NCBI GenBank assembly: GCA_030144725.1
Contig: JASKMD010000019.1
Span: forward strand, 5,941,739-6,005,738
DNA from: Haematococcus lacustris
Lineage: Eukaryota > Chlorophyta > Chlorophyceae > Chlamydomonadales > Haematococcaceae
Length of the DNA: 64,000 nt
Reading direction: 5' to 3'
In this document: piece after piece, positions 12,099 to 22,599 of the stretch
Layout of the letters: every line of letters begins with the position of its first letter
How positions within the stretch are numbered: the first letter of the stretch is position 1
The notes under the pieces: model-generated
Databases searched by the model: none
What the model was told of the DNA's origin: nothing
Seen by the model: the letters and a program-made list of their open reading frames with translations, nothing else
Program-made: the position numbers and the translations under genes

Positions 12099-13054
12099 GG
12101 TCACCCCCGCCATTGGCTGCACCCCCATGGCTCAAGAGATAACTTCCAACTCATTTTAGCACGGATGAGGCCGCCGATCGGCGCGATGAGCTGCTAATGG
12201 CCTGACTAGAGTGCAGCCAGCCCCAGCGGTTTGCCGGGTGGCTGGCCCCCAACACGCGACGTGTTCTGGCGCCACGCAGACACTCTTAGCTCACCGCTAG
12301 AGGCAGCCTGGACCCAGCGCGGCGTGAATGGCGCATCCAAACTAATTTTCAAACCAGCATGCAACAGCGCTTAATATCGCATTCTTCAACACGGGTTCAG
12401 TCCACATGTGACAGCAACTTCAAGTTGTCCAATACATTAGTGCCTGTGGTTCCTGTGCAGCCAAACCCAGGTGAAACTAGTAAAAATGATGCAGAAACTG
12501 AGCTGATATGAGTATCCACCCCCCCACATGAAACGGCCCACACATCAAGACAACGCATTTTTGTCTAATAGACACGTTAGGAACCCACACAAGGAGCCGC
12601 GCAGAACTGTCAGTTCATCATTTGACGTCCTGGTTGGACAGTTATGGCGGCCGGAAAAGTGCCCATTTCGAAGACACGAGTTGCACGCTGTTCGGGTGCA
12701 GGGACAGGCCACACGCCATACAAACACCCTCAAACATGTCATCAGCACTAGCACTAGCACTAGAACACATGTCAGGGGGGGTACTGCGCCCGACCAAAAT
12801 TTCAAAAAGTTGAAAGTTTGAGCCGCTGAGCGCGATAGCTGTTCGTTGATCACAGACCCACTAAGCAGGCCAATCCCGGCACAACGCGACCAAGATTCTC
12901 AACACCCCCGCCCGCCCCGGCACAGGTGCACATCAGCCCGAGCAGCCCGCTAGCTTCGCTTTGATGAGCTGCACCGCCCTGCGCAAAAATTGCTGTGAAA
13001 CTCTTAAAGACCGGTCGGGGTTTATCAGGGGTGCAGCCAATGGCGGGGGTGACC
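12099..13054. mobile_element. Non-autonomous TIR transposon with 4-bp target duplication, right unit
   Basis: The inverted termini share the 18-bp core GGTCACCCCCGCCATTGG with the element at 3,376 and then continue identically for a few bases with an element-specific CTGCACCCC. The target duplication is AGGG at 12,095-12,098 and 13,055-13,058. The 956-bp interior is unrelated to that of the left-unit element and encodes nothing recognisable. Confidence 0.85.
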
Positions 13055-13455
13055 AGGGAGTAATTTACACAGGAGAAAACATGTGGAGGTAAATCATGTG
13101 CAGGTTATTCCTGTGCGAGTACAACCTATACAACTAGTGGAGGTAACCTACCTTCAGTGTTGTACAAAGCTACTCCATCCAAAGACTCAAAAAAATCAAA
13201 AACTTAGAGTCTCTTGAATGGCCATCACATGGAAGCCAACGCACAGGCAGGCTGCAACGATTTTGAAGTCCCGGTATTGGCTCAGCTAATATAATCGTAT
13301 TTTTCCCTAATACGCCACTTTTGGCTTGCACACGCAGCTAATGTTAGCGGACACGCCCTTTACAGGGCGTTGACCTTCATTGTAACGCCACAACCTAGCA
13401 AGTACATGCGGAAAGAAGGTTGCGGGTTTCAAACGTAATCAAGATAGTAAGGAGC

Positions 13456-14972
13456 ATGCAAAGGCTCCGCAGTGATAAGCATTCAGCGTCATTTGATTCG
13501 CTGCACATCGATGATGGAAAAGAGGAGGTAAGGCTTGCTTGGTCTTTTCGGCCCTCTTCTTGCTGTACCCATCCATCGTTAGGCATATGCTGTCATCTGC
13601 AGCGTCCCTATGTCCACCTCAGAGGTCCGGGTTGGAGGTGGCTCAGTGCCGCACTTACAGTCTTGGTCACCTTGCTTTGCTCCAGCGTCCTCCTCCTTAG
13701 GCTTGAAAGGCAGCAAGTGGGTCCAAAGAAGCATTGGACCTGCTGCAGTAGCAGGACAAACCTGCATAACTGGAGTACATAGCACGCCGCAATACACTAT
13801 ACCCTTGTCCTTCAATGCAGCTACTAAGCAACGAAAGCATTGTGTCAGAGCTGAAGTTACAGATTCGTGAACTGAAAAATGAGGTGAGAGATGAAGCTGT
13901 ATTGCTGAAGTGCATTGCATAGCATGCATGCTTTTGAACAGCTAAGACTGCTCTGGAGACACCATACACAATACTAGGTGTGGCATGTATCGTCCCCCAG
14001 GGAACAGCATTACCTGCATTCAACGTGTGGTGGGCTTCAGCAGCAGCACCTCAGTGGCCTTAATGCCTTCACTGCCTTCAGATGTTAGTGCTGCGTCGCT
14101 CTAAAGGGCTGGATGGAGCAGACCCAGGGTTATGTGACCCCGCCACAGTCAAAGCTGCTGAGCAGCAGGTGTCAAACTGTCAGTCCGACAACCAGGAAGC
14201 TAACAAGAAGCTGCAGGTGCGGAGGTGGTGGGAAGTGCCGCTGCTTCCTACGATGGCTGTTGTGCCCGTATTACCACCAACACCCTCATGTGCTGGAGGC
14301 CAGTGATGGTGGCGCTTATTTGCCTTGGTCACCTCTGGGTCGCCTTCTCTCCATGCTTGATGCACTTCACCTGACCATCAGTCACACGACCTTCGTCTAG
14401 CTTGCCACCATGGCCCCACATCACCCCCGCCCCACTCATGGTCGGACCTCCCTAGCCCCACACTTGGCACTGCACTACAGCCCTTTACTGCACCACTTGC
14501 GGGTGTGCATATTGTGCTCATGTGCATCATCTCCCTTACACGGCACCGTTGGCTCATGCATTGGCCGGCAGCCTGTGGCCGGCAGCCTGTGGTGTGTGGG
14601 GCAGTGGGTGGGTAAAGCTGTTGGGTGTGGGCTGCCAGGTGCTTGCAGGCTATTTGATACCTGTGTTTATTGTTGACTTTCAGGAAATGGTGGCCCGCGT
14701 CTCACAGCTGCAATCTGAACGCGGCAAGCTCGTCAACCACATGCAGGTGGGGCTTTATAACACTCATTGACTGCAACCACACCGTGGTGTGGTGCGGGTG
14801 CGCAGATGTAGAGTCAAGGCAGGGGTGATGGAGGTTTGTATGGTTCACTGTTGCGGCTACATCACCCCGCTTGTGGTGCATGCAATGTGGTACAATGCGC
14901 ATGCAGGTGCTCACCAGAGATTGCAAGCTTAAACCGCAATCTTTACCAGCAGGGAAAGGGAAAGCCCAGTAA
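13456..14972 (+). CDS. Small coiled-coil protein (132 aa), complete copy
   Basis: Five exons, all in phase 0 and all multiples of three: 13456-13527, 13821-13883, 14082-14216, 14684-14746 and 14907-14972 (TAA stop). The 132-residue product is rich in Leu, Glu, Lys and Gln with heptad-like spacing (for example IVSELKLQIRELKNE and MVARVSQLQSERGKLVNHM), predicting a coiled coil. There is no signal or membrane segment. I do not recognise the family. The ATG at 13,456 is the first Met of the conserved exon 1 shared with the left copy. A TGTAA at 15,302-15,306, the usual green-algal poly(A) signal, lies about 330 bp downstream. The gene is divergent from the OPR gene. Confidence 0.7.
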
Positions 14973-15829
14973 TTTGCAACACATAGGTGGAACGTGCTGC
15001 TAGGATAGGTGGCTTACACCGCTTAAGCTGTCAGCCGTTAGGCTGCGTGGCCGTACTTGGCTGCACACACGGAGTTCAAGATGATGCACACAAGATCGCT
15101 CATGCCGTGAACATGCCCCAACATCATCATGGCAACACACATGGCAATACAAGCATCATGGACACATGGCAATACATATGAGCGTGCATGAAGTACCAAA
15201 ATCCTAACGGAATCCTAATGGGACCCCTACTGCGAAGGTACTCCTTGCAATTCGTGGGGGAAGGGAGGGCGGCCAAACATCCCAACGGCTGACATGAGTG
15301 ATGTAAACTGTCATTTTCAAAAGGCCTAAGCAAGGGTGGTGGACCTTTGGATTTTGACCCCCCTCGCCCGTACGTTCCTTAGCTTCCCATGGCCAAAGGT
15401 CAGGGCTAATGCTCTTGGGATCCTATATAAAAGGCTGGAATACTCCTTGATGGCGGCCGTCAATCAAAGTCCCGTCGGCTTCGCTCTTTCTTACGAGTCG
15501 ACTCACGTTTCTTGTCGTCCAATCGCCGCTCATGGCCGGCCTTGATGCTGCATGCACACGCAGCAGAGATGTTCAGTGCGGTTGTCAGCATGCATATGTG
15601 CGTTCGTAACCATGTGTTCAGCATCATGTATTGATATAATATTAGATAAGACGACTTCAGCTATCAGTATGGTTCCAATTCATTGCACACATATCGTCAT
15701 AGCACCTCCTTATCTTCGAAGTTGTGAGTTAAGCAAAAGGTTCCTATCCGACACGCCGCAACCTAGGTGCGATGCACTACCTTCAAACCCCACAGCTCCC
15801 GTATTAGATCAACCAGGAGCCCCCCAAAC
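14973..15829. other. Intergenic region between coiled-coil and ICT1 genes
   Basis: Contains CAT/ACAC-rich short repeats near 15,110-15,180 and a good TATA box at 15,424, but no supported gene. Convergent 3' ends of two genes lie on either side. Confidence 0.5.
15424..15434 (+). promoter_or_regulatory. Strong TATA box (TATATAAAAGG) with no obvious downstream gene
   Basis: TATATAAAAGG is a textbook TATA box. The following ~100 bp (15,440-15,545) has no supported coding exon. It could be a transposon promoter, a promoter for a non-coding RNA, or chance. Confidence 0.4.
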
Positions 15830-18570
15830 TCACTTTTGCTTCACCCGCTTCACAGTATCCATGTCCACCACCTTGGGACGAACTGCCTCTAGAGCCGCGT
15901 CTAGTACAGCTTGCAGCTTGTCAAGTGCATCTTCAATGTTCTGCCTGCATTGTCTTCACCCACTATGACTGACTGTCCTTGGCAAGATAAACTTCATCTT
16001 TTCAAATTCATCGCTCACACAAGACATGGCCAGCCGTAATGATGTTGTAAGCTGCCATTGCCCCTGCAAACATGGAGCAGCAATGCATGCACTTTGGCAA
16101 CCCATGCAGAACTCACGCCTGAGTGCGATGTTTCTGTGACGTGATGACCAGGACGCCTTCCTTTGTGAACCGGTTTTTCTCCTGAGGCACAAGCAGGCAG
16201 ACAGCATGAACAAGCAAGCATCGACAGTCCCACTAGCCAGCCGGAGATCTTGACTCATGACTACCTTTGCTGTTGAGCAGCCTCATGCTTCTGCTAGCTG
16301 TCCTATCACCACGTTCCACCAAAGAGCTGTCCCAATTCCCCTACGGCTTCTGCGCCCAGATGCAAACCCGTTTCATATAATGCAGTGGCGCCACCTAGCT
16401 AGTGACAGTGCACAGCTGTCAGGCTGCTGCTGCTGCACTTGGTTGCATGCATGCTGTTGGTGCTCCTGCGTCTCATGCATGTCTGTTCATCAGTCATGGA
16501 CACACCGCTCTGAGCACCTCCTCCTTCACCTCTGGCGGGATCCAGGTCTGCCTCTGTAGCTCAAACCGCATATCCACCTGCAGCCAACTCAGTGAGCAGC
16601 CACACACTGCAGCCATATGCACCAGCCAGAGGGTCAGGAACACAACGTCAACGCTGCAGCCTAGCCCAAGCAGCTCATCGCAAGTGGCTCAAGGAGACCT
16701 GGGCAGCAGCCCCTGTGCATGGTGCCGTCTGCAGCTGCCACTGCTCCTGGTGATGCCAGTGAGCATGTTCGCTGCACATCTCAGTGGGAGCAGCAGGAGC
16801 TGCTGGGCACGCCTGGCTCGCAGGGCGCCAAGCAGTGGGCACTAGGCGCCAGGTGCCAAGAAAGAGAGAAAGAAGGAGAGAAAGACAGAAAGACAGACAG
16901 AAAGAGAGAGAAAAATAAAGAAAGACTACGCCCTCGCCACTGGGTGTGCATGTAAGGAGAGTATACCCTTACTACACTCCCACCAGGGAGGTGCCAGGGG
17001 ACACTAGGAGCTAGCACAAGGTGCCAGTCTGCAGGGGCCCCTTCAACACTGAGGCTGGTTCGCCCAGTGCATTGTGGTGCAGCTGTTGTCCATTTCAACA
17101 GCAGCTGGAGGCTGGGTTCTTGCCATATGCAATGGTCGTTCATGCCCAAGATGCGCATGGGGCAAGGCTGTGCAGCCATACTAAGCTGACGGCGACCAAG
17201 GTGTGAAACAATCATCACCATGGCCCCAGGGTTCAGCAGGGCACTCATGTGCTGTTGCAAGAAGCCCTTATGCTGTGGCAGGGTTTCACCCTGTCCAGGT
17301 CAGGTGCTGCTCTGGGCCTTGGCAGTGCCATGGCAACCAGGTCAGGTGCCTTGCAGTGCCATGGCAACCAGGTCAGGTGCTCTGCAGTGCCATGGCAACC
17401 AGGTGTGACGACCCTGGCCTCTGACCCTGGTCTCAACGCCACAGGCTGTGGGTTCAGCTTGCAGCCAGGCTCGCTTGCACGTCATAACCAACGACAACCA
17501 ATGAATGCATGACTAAACTTAGCACAATAGTGACATGTTGCGAAGACCAGGCCTTACCACATGCAGATCACGCACACATAGCCCATACCTACACATTACC
17601 AGTGGTGGGCACAACCCCGTTACTGGTGCACAGTGGGTGGTGGGAACATGCCAAAGAAGCTGTGAGGCAGGATAAGAAGCGGCCCTGGATATCCAGCCCA
17701 GCTCATGCTGCTTGGTTTGCAACAGCTGCAACAAGAGAACCTTGTAGAGTCCCAACAAAAAAATTCTTGCAGAGGCAGAAACAGCACACTGTGCGTCCAA
17801 GGAGGTTGGAGGCAGTGGAGGTGGTGTTGGGAGGAGGGAGGGTGTGCAGGTTATGGAGGGGTTATAGAGCATGTGGTTATAGAAGGTTACAAAGCATGTG
17901 GAGGGGAGTCGTGGGCAAGGGACGGCAGACCCATCCTCGCTTGCATCAGGGCTGCAGCAGCACCCCTGCCCTTCAACAGAGTATGCTGAGGTTCAGTACG
18001 CCCAGCTGTGCCATACCATGCATCTCCAAGCATGCCTCTACCATGCATCTGCAAGCTCCATCGGGTGTTCAAACCCAGGTGGGGTAATGCCCACCAATCA
18101 CACAATGTGGGCATTGGAGGGTAGACGCAACTTCCTTGTTCCCGCTGATGCAAATGCCGATACCTGCTGGCTTTTCTGCTGTCACCTCTGCCTACCTGCT
18201 CCTACCAGCTACTCACCTTGGTATTGACCTTGTTCACGTTCTGTCCCCCGGCCCCACTGGAGCGGGCAAACGTGAACTCCACATCGTCTGTGTGGCACCA
18301 CGCAACGCAGCATCACGGCCATCAAGGAGTATGCAATGTGGCAGGGCCAGTAATCAGACGCTAGTCAAGGGGAGCATGGCTGGCCAAGGCATGAGGCATA
18401 AGTGACCTACAGAAGGGTGCTTCAGATGGGGCGGGTGCAGCACCAGCTGCTTTGCCTGGCCTGGAGCCAGGGGCATTTAGGCCAGAGCATGGCCTGATGT
18501 GGGGCTTACTACATGCTTCCACATAAAACCCAGAGAGCTGAGAGAAAGGCTGCCATAAGCAATGTCGCAA
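15830..18570 (-). CDS. ICT1/ArfB-type peptidyl-tRNA hydrolase (organellar ribosome rescue), 160 aa
   Basis: Five exons with matching phases: 18570-18411, 18287-18217, 16577-16506, 16181-16117 and 15944-15830 (stop). The product has the class-I release-factor domain of the ICT1/ArfB family. The catalytic loop SSGAGGQNVNKVNTK has GGQ at about residues 67-69, followed by VDMRFELQ and then VLVITSQKHRTQAQNIEDAL, a hallmark of the family. A Lys/Arg-rich C-terminal tail (VKRVKQK) is where these proteins insert into the ribosomal mRNA channel. Known role: hydrolysing peptidyl-tRNA on ribosomes stalled without a stop codon, in mitochondria or plastids. The first ~50 residues lack acidic clusters and may be a transit peptide (inference). 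Intron 2 (16,578-18,216) is 1.6 kb and holds repeats. The donor after 16,117 is GTGAGT; an overlapping GC donor gives a poorer join. Confidence 0.94.
16861..16985 (-). repeat. SINE-like dispersed repeat, copy 1 (in ICT1 intron)
   Basis: On the minus strand it reads through GGAGAGTA-type hairpin arms, a GCAT-rich block and GGCGAGGGCG, ending in CTTTCTTT-rich sequence. The same box plus tail occurs at 45,140-45,246 and, shorter, at 28,150. The tail is a long purine tract (AAAGA/GAAAGA) on the plus strand. Confidence 0.6.
17320..17405. repeat. 24-33-bp minisatellite (TGCCATGGCAACCAGGTCAG)
   Basis: Three and a half units of CAGTGCCATGGCAACCAGGT with a short variable spacer, inside the large ICT1 intron. 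Confidence 0.85.
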
Positions 18571-20075
18571 AGCAGCCTTCCAGCTAGGAATGTGGGGAGG
18601 GCAATGCCTTGCCTCACTCCCTATATGTGATACACAGTGTGATATGCAGTGTGTCAGAACTCAGGTGTGTCCCAGGTGTGTCCATGTATGGTGGTAGCAT
18701 TGTTCAGGTATGTGCGGACACTGGTAAGCAGACGGGGCAATCCAATGGGTTGCACATATAGCCACGTATGTGAGGAAGGTAACAAGGGCCCCTCACAGGT
18801 CACACCACGATTGTGTGAATAAGACCAGGTGATGTCCATGTTGTTGCTACTGCTATCCCCCGCTTCTGTACCTCAGCTGCTGCTTTTGCTGCTGTATTCC
18901 GATTGCTTCCCTTGCGTCTCTGTATTTCTCTACACAACTGAACAAGCAGTGTGATGTTGCTGTGCGAGGAGGATGTGGGTGAGAGGCGACTGTTTAGATC
19001 AGGCTCACTGAGATCAAAGTCCGTGAATAAGCGCCTTTGTCACAGGGTGCATGCAGTGGTTTTTATCAAGGTGCATCAGTCTAGAGCATGAGCTCTGAAG
19101 GGTATGAGTGTGCAGGCAAGGAGAAGGGTGGCAGGTGCAGATGCCAAAAGTGCAAGTCTGGGCAAGGCTTACATTGTTGTTTAGGACCTTTGTCAGTGAG
19201 ACCAGCCTGTATACACCACTCACCCTTGGTGACTGGTCTCAATGCTGGACCGTCGCATGTGCGGTGTGAGGGGCGCCTGCTGGCATCAGGTGGTTGTGAC
19301 GCCGCAACATCCGCTCCGTGATAACACATGCATAACGTCAAGCTCGAGCGAGTTATGTAAGCGTAGCCTGCGCCTGCTGTGCCGGTGAGTTGGTGAGGCG
19401 AGGTGAAGCCAACATGGATGGGCGGCAGCGTATGCCGGGGGAGCACTCGCTGCCATGCACGCAACATTACATCAAGGTGCAAGCATCCAGAAGTTGGAAA
19501 CATCTCCATGGTGCAAACATCTCCATGGCGGCAAAACAAGGCGACAAAGATAGGACGACAATGGTGGAGATACATTGCTTGCACCCAAGATGTAGTTGCC
19601 TGATCTCTTGACTCCCTGCCCACAGATGTTGATGCACACTCAGCGTAGTGCTTACCACGGTGATGCTGTCGCTGTGAAGATGCTATGCCAGAGCCGACAT
19701 GGCCGGTGCAGTATAGCCACATCTCCATCAGAGGCACACATCCTGGCTAGGACAGCTTCGGTTCAGCGCCTGGCATACCGGCATCGCGTAAATGGGTTGG
19801 TCTAAGTATAGCTCGTATAAGACGGCACGGCAACGCAGCGCGACAGGATATTCACGCCTCTACACAGTTTAGTTACGAAAACTTGTCAGTGTGATGTCCA
19901 AACACGCGCTTGCTGCGATGCAGGGATATATTACCCGAGCCATCGGGGTACAAAGCTGTCTCCACGCTCGGTTTAGCCGGGTTACGTCAACCGTGCCACA
20001 TCTCGTGAGACGTTAGGCGCGGTGAGGGATGGTATAGGTACACCTCAATAGCTTCTGTAGGTCACAAAAGGCCTC
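18571..20075. other. Intergenic region between divergent ICT1 and KH-protein genes
   Basis: It should contain both promoters. Short GTGT-rich repeats lie near 18,640-18,690. I see no convincing gene; open frames here have no family signature. Confidence 0.45.
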
Positions 20076-22599
20076 ATGCAGTCCGGTGGCGAGCTGTTCG
20101 CGCAAGTCGACGATTTCAGCCCAGGCCGACGGCAGACGGCTGAGATATCATGCCCGAAGAGCATGGCGAGTGCTGTTGAAAGTGCTGTTGAAGGGCGTGC
20201 CGTTGTCCAGTTTCCTGGGACTCAGGTTGGTATGCTGGTAGCTGCAGGTCGGAAGAGTCATCGGCAAGAATGGCGAGACTATCAAGGCTTTGCAGACATA
20301 TACAGGAGCTCTCATCCAAATCGACCAGGTGTGGGCAAAAGGTGCACCTGCTTGTGCAGCCCTTTGCGGTTGCGGCACAGTGTCGCTCAATAGCAGGTCT
20401 AAGCCTATGCAACATCCGCCGCCACGTCTGTCTCTTCCCACAGTTCAGATTGTTATTTTTAACTTCGCAGAGCACGGAGCCAACGCGTGTCACAGTCAGT
20501 GGCAACTTCCAATCCCTTACGCTGGCCATCAATATGATTTCTGACATCTGCAAGGGCACTTTTAAGGGATTCGCTTTGTTGCGGCAGATGGTGCAGCAGC
20601 CCCGGCCATCTGCCCCCACCTTCTCTACGTTTCCAACCAGTTCAGCTCAGCTTCGGATGCAGCCACGGCCGGTGTATGCGCCTGGATATGGCCTCATCCC
20701 ACCTAGCCAGGTGTGCAGCTCTGCTTGTGTCGAGCAACTGGCTGATGTTTTGTGTTTCCACTCCTAAAAAGAGGAACTGCATTGCACAGGATGTGCCCAT
20801 GCTCATCAAGCTGCCTGCTCGCTCTGTTGGTTGTAGCTTTATGAGACGGAGGAGCGCTTGGGGAGCAGCCTGTCGTTTGGTCAGCAGTCAGAATCATTTC
20901 AGCAGCAGCCAGCCTTCCAATTCATAGCCACCAACGCTGGAATTCAGCAGGCGAACCCTAGCCAAGTCATGATGGTGTGTTTTTAGAGCCACTTGCAAGC
21001 TCGCACCGTTGTAATAGCTTATTTATCTAGGGCTTCTGTCAAACATGCTGGTTTGGCAATTGTGTCATGCAGGGTGGGTCTGGAGGAATGCTCCCCCTGG
21101 GCAGTCAGTTGGCTGGACAGCAGCTGGGGCTGCAGCAGGGTAAGCCTTCATGTGGACCCCAACTAGCCCAGCTGCGCACAAGCTTTTGATCACAACAAGC
21201 CCATGAGAGTGTGGGCTTATGTCTGCAGTGTACAGCTCTGTACCCATGGCGGGGGGTGGCTTCACAACCCAGGTCGCATACTATCCTACCCAGGACTTCA
21301 CTGCTGGCAGTAAGTTGACATCACTTTACTCCAGCTCTGTCCACGTGGTCATTGCTGCAACTGCATTTGTACAGTATAGCACCACCCACCCCTTCCATTC
21401 ATACATCTTGAAACACTTTCCATCAGGATAGTTGTATGACTCTTCTTTTGTGATACAATGACGCGTTTGCAGTGGGTACCCCTGATGGAGCCTCTCAACT
21501 GACGTACTCAACCGACCTAGCTGGACAGTCTCTCACTGCCGTGGATGCCAGCATGTCCGGCGCAGCTGCTTTGGCAGGCCTTAACTTCCAAAACCAGCAA
21601 AGAGGGTACAGCTTGTCTCGGCAGCTGCAACAGGCAGCCCAGTACCAGCTGCCAAGCCAGCACACTGGCCTGGTGGGCATGAGTGGTGGAGATGGAGGCA
21701 TGCTGGCACGCCTGCAGCAACAGCAGCAGCAGCAGTTGAGCATGGGCCTAGGTAGTAGGACGGTAGGGGGCCTGGGAATGGTAGATTCAGCTGCCATGAT
21801 GGCTGGCCCCGCAGCATCGCCTGGGCTTGGCATGGCCCTGAACATGGCAGTACCGTCTGGAGTCACCATGCCTTTGGGTCAGATGTCCCCTGCGGCTTAT
21901 GCCAACTCGCTGCAGCCACAGCAGCTGCAGCCTAGCATGCGCATGCAAGCGCCTCCTTCTGCCTCCCTCCCCTCATCTGCAGCCTCACAGCAGCCAGGGC
22001 CTTGGCCCGGCCCAGCCCCTCTCCCTGGCATGATGCCCAGCATGGCGCCCAGCATGGCCATGTCAGGCAACAGCAGCCTGATGCAGATGCGGAACATGGC
22101 ATTGGGTGGCCGGGGTGCTGGGGCAGGCGCAGCCACCCAGGCTGGTCAACAAACCCATAACCGCCCCACTGCCTCTGCCCTGAGCCCATCCACCCTACTG
22201 ATGACTGGCTCTATGATTTCGGCTGCAAGTCAAGGGCTTGGCAGCAGCAATGCCACAGGCAGCAGCAGCATGCTGTCTGCGGCACCCAGTAGTACCACGG
22301 GCCTGACCACAGGGGCTTCCGTGGCGTCTGCTGTGGCTGCAGCCGCTGGAGTGTATGACAAGAGGCCCATGACCATGGGCACCAACGCTATGAATACCTT
22401 GCTGGGTGGGGACAGAGAGGGTGGCAGCAGTGGGCAGGAAGGCGGCAGGGATCTGACTCCAGGGGAGGTGGCTAAAGGCAGCGCCAACAACACCGGGGAA
22501 GGGCAGGCAGACGGGCAGGGGGCGGCTGCAGGCGGGACGGCGCAGATGGTGCAGGTGGTCGACAGCGAAGGCCAGGTCAGCTACTACTTCCCTATGTGA
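20076..22599 (+). CDS. Single KH-domain RNA-binding protein with Met/Gln/Ser-rich tail (~607 aa)
   Basis: Seven exons fit in phase: 20076-20165, 20248-20328, 20471-20710, 20837-20974, 21073-21139, 21229-21309 and 21473-22599. Residues ~22-95 form a type-I KH domain. Strand 1 is AEISCPKSM, then VGRVIGKNGETIKALQ with the GxxG loop GKNG, then ALIQIDQ, then RVTVSGNFQ and a C-terminal helix. KH domains bind short single-stranded RNA through the GxxG loop. The rest is low complexity, Gln-, Met-, Ser-, Ala- and Gly-rich, ending ...VSYYFPM, typical of RNA-granule or splicing-associated proteins. Intron 1 appears to use a GC donor (ATG|GCGAGT) with an AG acceptor at 20,246-20,247; this is the only join that restores the KH consensus. 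The start ATG at 20,076 lacks an upstream in-frame alternative with support. The specific orthologue is unknown. Confidence 0.92.

Larger units (their letters stand above)
1..14210. repeat. ~8.4-kb direct tandem duplication (left unit 1-5,806; right unit from ~5,820 to ~14,205)
   Basis: Positions 254, 1025, 2508 and 5057 have near-identical partners at 8254, 9441, 10872 and 13453. The offset grows from 8,000 to about 8,400 because a GGTCA array has expanded in the right unit. Homology stops at about 5,806/14,205 inside exon 3 of the coiled-coil gene, which marks the right breakpoint. The left breakpoint is probably just after 5,820, because the right unit's OPR 3' end is at 6,096. Intergenic parts differ through independent transposon insertions. 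Confidence 0.9.

Noticed and set aside
19081..19737. 218-codon minus-strand ORF
   Set aside because: His/Cys/Pro-rich composition, no domain, no splice or promoter support.
19600..19780. Protein-kinase fragment (VAVKML on the plus strand)
   Set aside because: Only about six residues match the beta-3 Lys motif, with no glycine loop or downstream catalytic motifs.
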